DNA from: a virus
Length of the DNA stretch: 22,283 bases
IMG/VR virus record: IMGVR_UViG_3300025000_001858
Location: 1 to 22,283 of that record
Strand: one strand, 5' to 3'
Each line of letters starts with the position of its first letter. Positions within the stretch are counted from its first letter, which is position 1. Positions 1-7,542 of this stretch are shown piece after piece. The position numbers were made by a program, and so were the translations under genes. The notes beneath the pieces are model-generated. The model was not told the DNA's origin. It made no database searches and worked only from the letters and a program-made list of their open reading frames with translations.

Positions 1-37
1 CACCACCACCACCGCCACCACCGCCACCACCACCGCC
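1..37. repeat. Trinucleotide (CAC/CGC)n low-complexity repeat
   Basis: About twelve units of CAC or CGC sit at the extreme left edge. On the minus strand they are GGT and GGC codons and encode the polyglycine tract of the truncated gene. The variation between GGT and GGC suggests selection for glycine, not pure DNA slippage. An assembler would probably fail here, which would explain the window end. Confidence 0.9.
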
Positions 38-367
38 CTCGTCCTCGTCCTCATCCTCCGGCGGGATTCGAGGGTCCACGGGCGTGGTCCCGCCCGTCCG
101 CGCCGGGGGTCTCTCGTCCTCCGCAGGGGGCGGCGCGCCGTTGCCCGCGGCCTTCGCGAAGGGGTCGATTCCGAACATCCCGTAGCCGTACTTCTTCGCG
201 TTCCCCTTCCCGCCGAAGAGATCGTCGGCCTGGGTCTTCTTCTGGATGCCGAGCATCGCGAGGTACTCCGCGAGCTCGAGCTGCGGCTTGAATCCGGCCT
301 GGTCTCCGAGGTACCGGTAGTCCGTCCGGCCGGCCGTGCTCGTGTTGCTCATCCCGGCCTTGATCAT
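1..367 (-). CDS. Unknown phage protein with acidic stretch and polyglycine tract, C-terminus cut by window edge
   Basis: This gene is too short and truncated for a family call. It starts at an ATG whose first bases overlap the stop of the GNAT-like gene (ATGA), with AGGAGG a few bases upstream. The 122 visible residues begin MIKAGMSNTSTAGRTDYRY. A soluble, tyrosine- and lysine-containing middle (GGKGNAKKYGYGMFGIDPF) follows, then a proline-rich stretch, then PPEDEDEDE, then at least 12 glycines running off the window. It is last in the visible connector and tail series, so a virion role is likely but not shown. The glycine tract could be a flexible linker to a further domain. I do not recognise the protein. 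Confidence 0.75.
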   Translation of the reverse strand, partial: MIKAGMSNTSTAGRTDYRYLGDQAGFKPQLELAEYLAMLGIQKKTQADDLFGGKGNAKKYGYGMFGIDPFAKAAGNGAPPPAEDERPPARTGGTTPVDPRIPPEDEDEDEGGGGGGGGGGGG

Positions 368-783
368 TCCGGCCTCCTAGGGCGCGAGAGCGTCAGGTGC
401 ACCCGCGGGTCGGTCGCCATCCCGGGGAGCTCCTTCGCCCACTCGATCATCGAGAGGAGGTAGGTCGCCCCCGGGCACCGCATAAGCGGCAGGTTGAGCC
501 TCTCGAGGACCTGCTCCGCGGCGTGCTTCAGCATGAGCATTCCGTTGCGCCGCGTGGCGCTGTCCGTTCCCTGCCGCGTGAAGAGGAAGTGCCCCTCCGG
601 GATTGCCTCCATGTACCCGACCCCGATCACCATCCCCGCCTCGTCCTCGACCACCGCCACCTCGAGGGTCGGCCAGGCGAAGAGGTCCTCGGGGAAGGGG
701 ATGCCGGGGCTCTCAGCCACGATCTCCGCGATCCTCGCCCTGTCCCCCTCGGTCGCGTTGCGGAGCTTCAGTCTTCCCGTCAC
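364..783 (-). CDS. GNAT-like acetyltransferase-fold protein of the tail module
   Basis: This is a 139-residue protein started by GTG in a GTGA overlap with the stop of the upstream gene. The N-terminus (LKLRNATEGDRARIAEIVAE, residues 5-24) has the strand-helix pattern of GNAT N-acetyltransferases. A strand resembling the fold's central one follows (EVAVVEDEAGMVIGVGYMEA, 41-60), then a helix near MLMLKHAAEQVLERL (82-96). The acetyl-CoA loop would be around RRNG (78-81), but the usual small residue after it is replaced by Met-Leu, so the match is imperfect and activity is uncertain. GNAT-like proteins are known in short-tailed phage structural operons, usually without proven substrates. Here it is coupled on both sides (GTGA upstream, ATGA downstream). 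The longer open frame reaching 1485 is a shadow of the upstream genes. Confidence 0.6.
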   Translation of the reverse strand: MTGRLKLRNATEGDRARIAEIVAESPGIPFPEDLFAWPTLEVAVVEDEAGMVIGVGYMEAIPEGHFLFTRQGTDSATRRNGMLMLKHAAEQVLERLNLPLMRCPGATYLLSMIEWAKELPGMATDPRVHLTLSRPRRPE

Positions 784-1406
784 GGCTCTTCCTCCAGTCC
801 GAACTTTTGCTTCTGGTAGACCCACCGCACGCCCAGGAGGTACGGGTCCACTGACGTCGCCCCCCCGCTCCGGTAGATCCGGAACGAGATGAGCGTGAGG
901 GGGTTCATCTTCTGCGCCGGCGCCGGGAACCTCGCCACACACTGGCGCGAGTCGTCGCCGGCCCCAGTCGCGTAGCTCGTGGTGATGAGCAGCGTCGCGA
1001 AGAACTGCTCCTGCGGTCCAGCCTCGGTCATCTGGAGGGCCCAGGTGAACACCTCGCCGGCCGTCGTGGCCGCGGCGAAGGTGAAGACCGCCTCGCCGTA
1101 CCACTCCCCGTCCTCGACGTAGCCCTCGGGGACCTCGACGACCCCCTGCATCACGTCTCCGCCGACGAACCCCGGGAGGCGGCCGACGGCGATGTTCGCC
1201 CAGGTCGGCGCCGGGACCCCATCCCGCATCGCGGTCACGGACGTCCAGACGGTGCCCCACCTCCCGTAGGACGGGTTCGGCGCGTAGGTCCCCTTCTCGA
1301 GAGCCTCGCGCGTCTCGTTCTCTCCGACGAGGAGAACCTTCAGGGCGTCGTAGACGTTCCTCTCCCCCCGGAGCTTCTCGATGGCCGTCCCCGTGAGCGG
1401 CTGCAT
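780..1406 (-). CDS. Conserved-looking phage structural protein, function unknown
   Basis: This 208-residue protein starts at an ATG sharing one base with the stop of the nozzle-like gene (TGATG). The composition is beta-rich, with many aromatics and alternating hydrophobic stretches such as EAVFTFAAATTAGEVFTWAL, and it has no transmembrane segment or signal peptide. The N-terminus, with IEKLRGERNVYDALKVLLVG (residues 9-28), looks helical. Position directly after the nozzle-like gene and before the GNAT-like gene points to a tail or tail-accessory role, by inference only. I do not recognise a family. Confidence 0.7.
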   Translation of the reverse strand: MQPLTGTAIEKLRGERNVYDALKVLLVGENETREALEKGTYAPNPSYGRWGTVWTSVTAMRDGVPAPTWANIAVGRLPGFVGGDVMQGVVEVPEGYVEDGEWYGEAVFTFAAATTAGEVFTWALQMTEAGPQEQFFATLLITTSYATGAGDDSRQCVARFPAPAQKMNPLTLISFRIYRSGGATSVDPYLLGVRWVYQKQKFGLEEEP

Positions 1407-3793
1407 CAGGGAGTCCTCGCGCGGTAGTCACCGAACGGGTTCCGGCGCATCCACAGGGCCAGCCGGTGGAGGAGGATGCGCGCACCGGTCCCGAGGATTC
1501 CCAGACGGATCCCGACCCTCTCGTCCTTCACGTTGCACGAGATGTGCTGCGTCCCCCTCTGCGGCGTGTAGAGGGTCGGGGCCGGAAGGGCGACCGGGAT
1601 GCCGTCGGCCTTGACGAGGAGGGGGGTCACGAGGCCGTCGCCCTCCGCGTTCAGGGTGAGCCGACGGAAGAGCCCGAGCGAGCCGTCCTCAGCGCCGATC
1701 TTCCCCGTCTCGTAGGCCCACGAGATTGCCGCGGGGTTGAACCCAGTCCAGTCCTCCGTCGCGGACGGATCGAGGTACCCGACTTGGTTGTTGACGCCGT
1801 AGAGCTTCGGGACCCAGAGCTCCGGGGTCGATTCCCCGCCGCGGCGCCCCACGGTGATTCCGCGCGCCTCGAGCGGCCACACCGACCAGCGACGGCCTCC
1901 TGCCTGGCCGGCCGGACCGAAGCCCCCCGCATAGTCCAGGACGTAGATCTTGTCGTTGTGCGTCGAGGTCCCCGTGGGCACCGCGAGGTAAACCCTCCGG
2001 GCGATCTCGTCCACCGCAACGTCGATCTGCCACGCCTCGGGCCAGTTGATGGCGGCCCACTCGACAGGGATCTCCTGTGCGAGGTTCCCGTCGGTACCGA
2101 CCGCCGCGCCCTGGAAGAGCCAGCACCCGGCTCGGTTCACGAGGATCTTGAAGTCGGGACCGTGCCCGATCGACCGGCGCCCGCAGGCACCGAGGAGATC
2201 CGACACCTTGTCGATCGGCCACTCGGACGGATGGCCCGAGCTCTTCTGCGTCACCCAGAGGCTCGAGTCTTTGGCGACGTAGAACCGAGCGTCCCATTCG
2301 AACCCGAGCCACGCCGTCTCACCGTCCGCGGGGCCGAAGGTCTGAGCCCCGTAGAGGGTGTCAATCGACCGGGCCGCGTACGGCTTTGTCCACCACACGG
2401 TTGACTTGTGCGTGGTGTTGGCCGGATCAAACGGCTCGCAGAGGAGGACCGTGACGTACTCGAGATTCACGCCGGGCCCGATCCCCTCGAAGAAGAGCTT
2501 GACGTCGTTCGAGAAACTCCCCGTACAGATGAGCTCCGACACGTAGATGGTGTTGGCGGTCAGCGGGGCCAGGTCCACAGTCGCGGACGCGGATCCAGTC
2601 GTTCCCGACACGCCGTACTTCAGGCTCCCGGACGCGGCCCCGGAGCTCTTGATGTAGGCGATGCGCACGCCGAAGGTCCCACTCCATCCCCCCGTGGCGA
2701 GCGAGGCGATCCCCGGAAGGTCCTTCACCAGCGATCCGAGGTTCAGCAGCCTGGCCGGGGTCGCAGCGACACCGTCGAAGCGGATCACCGCCTCCCCGCC
2801 GCCCAGGCCGTAGAGGGTGCCCGCCGTCACAGTCCAGCCCGGCGGCACAACGCCGGGCAGCGACCCGTAGCCGTATCCGAAGTCCGTCCCCCTCGAGCCG
2901 CCCTCTTTCCACCCGGCAACGGCGCGGTGCTTCTCCCCAAAGTACGCCACCCGTCCCGCGTAGGGAACGGCCAGCGCCGGGAACTTCGCGCTACGCAGCC
3001 GCGGCTGGTCGTTCACGAGCTCCATGCGCTGGAGATCGGCGTCCGCGAGTGTGAAAAGGAAGGTGAAGCCCACGGCCTCCAGGCTCACCGCCCGCCGGAA
3101 CTCCGTCTCGGAATCGGACGTCGTGATCCACACCGACGCGAACGCCACGTCGGAGGTTTGCGGGATGCTGGCGCCCGGAGTGATCGTCAGGAGATCCCCG
3201 GTAAGCGCGTTGACCGCCACCGGCTCTCCCAGGGGTCCCTCTGAGCCGTCCGTGAAGGTGACGTTGAGAGCGACCCACTTCTGCCCGCCAGTGACGCTTC
3301 CCGCCCCTCCCGTCCGCACAACGGTCGGAGGTCCCGGTCTCGCGAACCGGAAAAGACTGAACCCGAGACTGTACGTCGTCCATTCCCCGTACCCGTTTGC
3401 CCCTGATTCGCAGACGATCGCGCGCTCGAAGAATTGCCCCGCCGTGAGGATGAGCGGAGCGTTCCCATGCGGACTGCAGGGAAGCACGGTTGAGTAGACG
3501 TACCCTGGGTCGAGGCTGATTAGGTACCCCTCCCCGCTCGCATACCCCACCACCAGCTGACGCCGTGGCGAAGTGCCCAGGCGCGTGTTGACGACGAGCA
3601 GGCTTCTCGCCGGAGAGCTGTTCGCCCCCGTGCTCGCAAACCCCGTGATCCCGGGCCTCGAGCCAACGCACGATTCCGGGAAGACGCAGTTCTCCGCCGT
3701 CACCGCCGAGTACGGCGCGAGGTCGTTAGGAGGGGTCGACGAGTCGATCCCCCCGAACCACTCCAGCGCCAGGGGCCGAGTCTCCTGGAACAT
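1406..3793 (-). CDS. Tail nozzle / hub-like protein with beta-propeller features and an inserted domain
   Basis: This is a 795-residue protein. An upstream in-frame start exists, but ATG at 3793 is chosen because it lies just after the preceding stop (3798-3800) and the translation then opens with a typical hub pattern, FGGIDSSTPPNDLAPYSAV followed by NCVFPESCVGSRPG. Phage tail nozzle and hub proteins often open this way: GG, a loop, an N at a turn, then R-x-G. The region around ARFYVAKDSSLWVTQ (502-516), WPIDKVSDLLGACGRRS (525-541) and the NRAGCWLFQG segment that follows fits repeated propeller blades. Residues about 305-460 look like an inserted jelly-roll domain (see findings). The length is close to the T7 tail tubular protein B, which sits in an equivalent place after the adaptor. 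Exact family is uncertain, but a role as the distal tail tube of a short tail is likely. Confidence 0.65.
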   Translation of the reverse strand: MFQETRPLALEWFGGIDSSTPPNDLAPYSAVTAENCVFPESCVGSRPGITGFASTGANSSPARSLLVVNTRLGTSPRRQLVVGYASGEGYLISLDPGYVYSTVLPCSPHGNAPLILTAGQFFERAIVCESGANGYGEWTTYSLGFSLFRFARPGPPTVVRTGGAGSVTGGQKWVALNVTFTDGSEGPLGEPVAVNALTGDLLTITPGASIPQTSDVAFASVWITTSDSETEFRRAVSLEAVGFTFLFTLADADLQRMELVNDQPRLRSAKFPALAVPYAGRVAYFGEKHRAVAGWKEGGSRGTDFGYGYGSLPGVVPPGWTVTAGTLYGLGGGEAVIRFDGVAATPARLLNLGSLVKDLPGIASLATGGWSGTFGVRIAYIKSSGAASGSLKYGVSGTTGSASATVDLAPLTANTIYVSELICTGSFSNDVKLFFEGIGPGVNLEYVTVLLCEPFDPANTTHKSTVWWTKPYAARSIDTLYGAQTFGPADGETAWLGFEWDARFYVAKDSSLWVTQKSSGHPSEWPIDKVSDLLGACGRRSIGHGPDFKILVNRAGCWLFQGAAVGTDGNLAQEIPVEWAAINWPEAWQIDVAVDEIARRVYLAVPTGTSTHNDKIYVLDYAGGFGPAGQAGGRRWSVWPLEARGITVGRRGGESTPELWVPKLYGVNNQVGYLDPSATEDWTGFNPAAISWAYETGKIGAEDGSLGLFRRLTLNAEGDGLVTPLLVKADGIPVALPAPTLYTPQRGTQHISCNVKDERVGIRLGILGTGARILLHRLALWMRRNPFGDYRARTP

Positions 3794-3797
3794 CAGA

Positions 3798-4148
3798 TCA
3801 GACCAGCTTCGGCAGGACGATCTCGATGTTGACGACGTCTGCCGTGACTCCCGCCGGGTAGGCACCCGCGGCCAGGTCCGCGCCTGTCGCGATCACCGTG
3901 ACGGGGACCTTTCCCACGTCCAGCGTCGCGCCGGCCGTGAAGCCGTAGAAGTGCCCGGAGTCCCCCTTCCCCCAGATCCTGACCTGGGCGGCCTGGTTCT
4001 TCGAGACCAGGAGGCCCGGGATCGTCGTGAGGTTCAGGGTGTCCCCCGCGGCCGGGTAGTTCGCCGAGAAGGCGAGCGTCCCGCGAACCACGGGCACCTT
4101 CCCGCTGAAGTCGGAGAGCTTGGGGTTGACCGTGAGAGCGAGTGCCAT
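3798..4148 (-). CDS. Small structural protein, function unknown
   Basis: This 116-residue protein starts at ATG with GGAGG six bases upstream (ACGGAGGCCCCGATG), a strong site. It is Gly/Ala/Thr/Val-rich and beta-like throughout, with FTAGATLDVGKVPVTVI near the middle and no Cys, signal peptide or membrane segment. Such small beta proteins between connector and tail genes are often head decoration or tail completion proteins, but nothing here is diagnostic. It lies between the adaptor and nozzle-like genes. Confidence 0.7.
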   Translation of the reverse strand: MALALTVNPKLSDFSGKVPVVRGTLAFSANYPAAGDTLNLTTIPGLLVSKNQAAQVRIWGKGDSGHFYGFTAGATLDVGKVPVTVIATGADLAAGAYPAGVTADVVNIEIVLPKLV

Positions 4149-4159
4149 CGGGGCCTCCG

Positions 4160-4840
4160 TCAGGTGATGTAGGGGAGCCGGGTGCGGCTCGGGTGGTAGA
4201 ACTTCCGGCGGAGCACCCGCCGTTGCTTCTGTCTGATGGCCGTCGCGTAGAGGTTCTCCCTCTCTCGGGCGTAGTCACGCTCGAACTTCGCCTCGGCTGC
4301 CGACGCCCCCTTCGCCCCGCAGACGAGCGCCGCCGTGAGAAGCGCCACGGCCTCCGCGGAGTCGATCATCGGGAGAGCGTCGGTCGGGAGCGCCACCTCG
4401 GGCGGGACGCTCAGGTAGTCGATCTGCACTTCCCGGTCCGCGGTCGCGCCGGCGAAGCGGATCGCCCCACCCTGCCACGACCAGGACCCGAGAAACTCCC
4501 TCTGCTCCGTGTTCGCGAGGTCCTCACGAACCTGCACCATCCCGCGCCAGTCCGAGGCCAGGGTCGAGCCAGCCGCCCTCTCGTGGAGGACCACCGGCTG
4601 GACGAAGTCGGCCGGGAGCGGTGGCGTGCTCGTGAGGGTCAGCGCCGTGACCCCCGCCGGCACCGTGACGGTCGCCTCGAGCCGGTACCTCTCGATCCCC
4701 TTCGACCGGAGGAACCCATCGAGACGGCTCTGCGCGATCCCCACGTACGGCAGGAGCACCGAGTCCTGGTACTCCTGCACGTCGAGGTCGTTCAGGAGCG
4801 CCCTGACCTTCCCCGTCACGGTGGCGAGGGTGTCGGCCAT
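4160..4840 (-). CDS. Head-tail adaptor (connector) protein, tail tubular A / gp4-like
   Basis: This 226-residue protein fits the phage adaptor class that binds beneath the portal and joins it to the tail. The N-terminus is a helical bundle pattern (VTGKVRALLNDLDVQEYQDS, residues 8-27, then LLPYVGIAQSRLDGFLRSKG), followed by a beta domain (RYRLEATVTVPAGVTALTLT). A C-terminal helix with charged repeats (EAKFERDYARERENLYATAI) leads to a basic tail (KQRRVLRRKFYHP). The length is near the 196 residues of T7 gp11. Position between capsid-side genes and the nozzle-like gene supports the call. The ATG is one base past the previous stop (TAG, then TC, then ATG), with only a weak AGGT nearby. Confidence 0.7.
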   Translation of the reverse strand: MADTLATVTGKVRALLNDLDVQEYQDSVLLPYVGIAQSRLDGFLRSKGIERYRLEATVTVPAGVTALTLTSTPPLPADFVQPVVLHERAAGSTLASDWRGMVQVREDLANTEQREFLGSWSWQGGAIRFAGATADREVQIDYLSVPPEVALPTDALPMIDSAEAVALLTAALVCGAKGASAAEAKFERDYARERENLYATAIRQKQRRVLRRKFYHPSRTRLPYIT

Positions 4841-4843
4841 GAC

Positions 4844-5500
4844 CTACCGGCCCTTGCCCCTGGCCTTCTCGGTGGCGAAGTCCTCGGCGGCCGCCTGCTG
4901 CGCGGCCAGGAGGCCGAGCCGGGCGGTCCGGGCGTTGATCGCCGGGACGTACCCCAGCTCGATCGCGCGGTCCTCGTCGAAGATGGCTCCGCACGCCTGG
5001 TGGTAGGCCAGCTTCCCGGACACCTGCTCTCCGCAGCCCGGGCACTCCTCGGTGATCGACGTCCGGATCGGCGCCCCCCACGGGACGTTCATCCGGAAGA
5101 CGTGCGCCCCGATCTTGGCGTGAACGTCGACGAGCTCGGGCTTGTGGAACTTCTCCCACTGCGAGAGCCCCTCCCCGATCTTGGAGCGCAGGAGATCGGT
5201 GTACCTCTCCTCGGCCGCCACGAGCTCGTCCTCCTCGGGCTCGGCGCCGCGAGCGACGAAGACCCCGTGATCGAGGAAGGGATCGGCCAGAGCCTGGGCC
5301 ACCACCCTGCCGTCCCGCTGATGGATGATCCGGTCGTTGAAGCCCCGGTCCTCCGGTTCGTTGATGACCGGCTCGACCCGGCAGACGGTGAAGCGGCCGC
5401 TCTCGGCTCCCACCGGCCCGCGGCCCGGCAGGTCGTAGCGCCCCATCGAGCCGTTGAAGAGGCTGATCGGCGTGTGGCAGACGGAAACGATGGTCGGCAT
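4844..5500 (-). CDS. Unknown phage protein with C2HC-type zinc-finger-like motif
   Basis: This 218-residue protein starts at ATG after AGGGAGAA. The N-terminal half is mixed alpha/beta (IVSVCHTPISLFNG, then VVAQALADPFLDHGVFVARG). The C-terminal half holds CPGCGEQVSGKLAYHQACG (Cys153, Cys156, His167, Cys170), a spacing that could bind one zinc ion. The end is an Ala/Lys-rich helix (LLAAQQAAAEDFATEKARGKGR). It lies between the major capsid neighbourhood and the adaptor. Unknowns of this size are common between capsid and connector genes of short-tailed phages. No function is assigned. Confidence 0.7.
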   Translation of the reverse strand: MPTIVSVCHTPISLFNGSMGRYDLPGRGPVGAESGRFTVCRVEPVINEPEDRGFNDRIIHQRDGRVVAQALADPFLDHGVFVARGAEPEEDELVAAEERYTDLLRSKIGEGLSQWEKFHKPELVDVHAKIGAHVFRMNVPWGAPIRTSITEECPGCGEQVSGKLAYHQACGAIFDEDRAIELGYVPAINARTARLGLLAAQQAAAEDFATEKARGKGR

Positions 5501-5511
5501 TTCTCCCTCTC

Positions 5512-6258
5512 TCAGGCCCCGGGGATCTCGAGCCCCGCGAGCGACACGTTCGGCGTGAGGCCGGTCATGCCCCCCACCTCGTTTTCCCAGATGTCACGCT
5601 TCACCCGACGGGCTTCCTTGTCGCGCAGCTCGCGCCTCACCCGCGCAGCGCGGAGGTTCTCCGCGATCCGCTTCTCCCTGCCGGCCGAGTCCTCGTCGTC
5701 CGGGGGAGTCAGGCTCCGGAGGCGCGCCCACCAGGACGCGAGCATCCGCAGGCCCGTCGTCGTCGGCCTCGCGGGGGTCTCCTCCCCGTCCTGGCCCTTC
5801 TTCCGGAAGTGCCGGAAGAACCGGTACTCGCCCCTCGAGGGATAGATCGGGCGGGAGAGGTAGGAGAGACCGTCCTCCCACTTCCTCTCAGCGGCCTCCC
5901 ATGCCTCTCTCGAGACGCGCGTGGGGACCCACTCCTCCACGAACCAGAAGTCCTCGAGCCAAGGGAACTTCTGGTCCCACTGGTAGCGCAGGCGCGGGAG
6001 GCCCGCGTCCTCCGCTTCGACGTTCTCCCAGAGCCCGCCCACGAGCTCGAGCCGGGAGCTGCCGTTCACGATCCGGAGCATCGGGTCGCCGTAGAGGTTT
6101 CGGCCGGCGAGGTCGTCGAGGATCCTCTGCCAGTCGGGGTCCGCCGTCGGTGCCCACTCGTTGACGACCCACGCACCGGGCATCAGAAGAGGCCTGGCGG
6201 GCCCCGCTCTCTCCGCGGTCAGGGTTTCGAGGTCGAGGTCCGCCAGGCTGTTGGTCAT
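5512..6258 (-). CDS. Conserved-looking phage protein downstream of the major capsid gene, function unknown
   Basis: This 248-residue protein has a tryptophan- and proline-rich first half (LLMPGAWVVNEWAPTADPDW, residues 24-43; LYGDPMLRIVNGSSRLE, 55-71) and a highly charged helical second half (IAENLRAARVRRELRDKEAR). The phrase LYGDPMLRIVNGSSR looks like a conserved core of the sort seen in unknown proteins of phage head modules. No signal, membrane segment or catalytic motif is seen. The ATG at 6258 follows the capsid gene by 15 bases, with GAGGAG at a long spacing. The second half could bind nucleic acid or another virion protein, but this is inference. Confidence 0.65.
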   Translation of the reverse strand: MTNSLADLDLETLTAERAGPARPLLMPGAWVVNEWAPTADPDWQRILDDLAGRNLYGDPMLRIVNGSSRLELVGGLWENVEAEDAGLPRLRYQWDQKFPWLEDFWFVEEWVPTRVSREAWEAAERKWEDGLSYLSRPIYPSRGEYRFFRHFRKKGQDGEETPARPTTTGLRMLASWWARLRSLTPPDDEDSAGREKRIAENLRAARVRRELRDKEARRVKRDIWENEVGGMTGLTPNVSLAGLEIPGA

Positions 6259-6273
6259 CGTGGTTCAGGCTCC

Positions 6274-7539
6274 TCAGTAGCCGGTCGGCTTCACGAGCGA
6301 GGAAACGTACCCGCCCGCGGAGGTGTCGACGCACATGAAGGCGCCTTCCCAGATGAGGTACCAGACGTAGGCACTCATCGGGTAGCCGTCGGTGGTGGAG
6401 TAGCGCGGGAAGAGGGTCGCGGTCCCCATCTTCAGGAGCTGAACGTCCTCCACGACGAGGCGCGCCCAGGCGGACGGGACGAAGTAGTCGAGCCGGGTGT
6501 CGGGAGCGTGCGTGCACTGTTTGAAGGGGCGTCCGCAGAACTGCCCGTCGGTCTCGATGTCGAAGCCGAAGTCGGGGACCTTGCCGTGGTTCGCCGGGCC
6601 CTCGAGCTCCTGGATGGCGGTCGCGCTCTCGGCCAACCCGGCCCACTGGGCCATCGAGCCGATCCACAGGCCCTTCTTGACGGAGTCCTTGCCCCGCTTC
6701 TGGCGCATCTTGTGGAGGAGCTGGTAGCCGTGGGAGTAGGTGAGCTGCGAGCCGGCGGGGACGTAGGGGGTCCGGATCTCCGGGTACGCCGCCCGATCGA
6801 GGCCGCCCACGAGGCCCGTGGCGGCGCCGTTGTGCCACCCCGGGATGCCGGCCACCGTGACCGGCGTCGCGCCCGTGAGGCCGCCGAGGCAGTAGACGTC
6901 GCCCGCGATCTGCGCGGCGAAGGCCGCGGAGAAGACGACGGTCTTGGTCTCGTAGTCGACCGAGACGACCTCGACGTCGGTCACGCCGCCCGCCGTGGAG
7001 CGCTGCGTCGCCTGGTTGCTCGTGTAGCAGGTGACCGCCATGCCCGGCTGGAAGTTGCGGGCGTCGTCGAGGACCACGGTCGTGGTCGTGTGCCCCGACA
7101 CGACGGCGGCGAGGATGCCGTTACCGGCCTGGAACGCGAGGATGTCCAGGAAGGCCGCGACCCCCTTGCTCGAGTCCTCCATCTCGGACTCGACGAGGTT
7201 CTCCACCGCCTTCTCCGGGCTGTTGGAGTGGTACTCGACCGCGAGGCTCATCTCCTTCGCATACTTCAAGGGATAGGGGCTCGCGGTGTACTCCTTGCGG
7301 AGCCCCGCGTTGCCCGGACCGAGAGAGATGGCGCCGTTGAAGTTCGCCATCGACGCGCGTCCGCCCGTCCGCACCCAGATCGGCGCGCGGTACGCCTTCT
7401 GACCGATCGTCACGACGTCGGTCCGCTTCTTCATCAGGTTGTAGAGGTCGGCGTCCTGGGGGACCATCTTCGGGAGAGGGTTCTTCTTCCGAACCTTCTC
7501 CAGGTAGGTCGCCACCGCCTCGCTGTCGATCATCGGCAT
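6274..7539 (-). CDS. Major capsid protein (HK97-like fold suspected)
   Basis: This 421-residue protein follows the scaffold-like gene by three bases, the classical place of the major head subunit. It has an N-terminal arm, a long helix in the first third (SPEKAVENLVESEMEDSSKG) that fits the spine helix of the HK97 fold, and Gly/Ala/Thr-rich beta regions. The C-terminal domain ends in YPMSAYVWYLIWEGAFMCVD. Central residues about 170-240 look like an extra beta insertion (ITCYT- and VVSVDYETKTVVF-like strands). Two Met codons stand at residues 1 and 3, and the first has GAAGGGA at fair spacing. Family assignment rests on context and fold pattern, not a signature motif. Confidence 0.75.
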   Translation of the reverse strand: MPMIDSEAVATYLEKVRKKNPLPKMVPQDADLYNLMKKRTDVVTIGQKAYRAPIWVRTGGRASMANFNGAISLGPGNAGLRKEYTASPYPLKYAKEMSLAVEYHSNSPEKAVENLVESEMEDSSKGVAAFLDILAFQAGNGILAAVVSGHTTTTVVLDDARNFQPGMAVTCYTSNQATQRSTAGGVTDVEVVSVDYETKTVVFSAAFAAQIAGDVYCLGGLTGATPVTVAGIPGWHNGAATGLVGGLDRAAYPEIRTPYVPAGSQLTYSHGYQLLHKMRQKRGKDSVKKGLWIGSMAQWAGLAESATAIQELEGPANHGKVPDFGFDIETDGQFCGRPFKQCTHAPDTRLDYFVPSAWARLVVEDVQLLKMGTATLFPRYSTTDGYPMSAYVWYLIWEGAFMCVDTSAGGYVSSLVKPTGY

Positions 7540-7542
7540 GGC

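Noticed and set aside
1-37. Possible CRISPR or recombination repeat at the left end
   Set aside because: It is a simple trinucleotide codon repeat without spacers.
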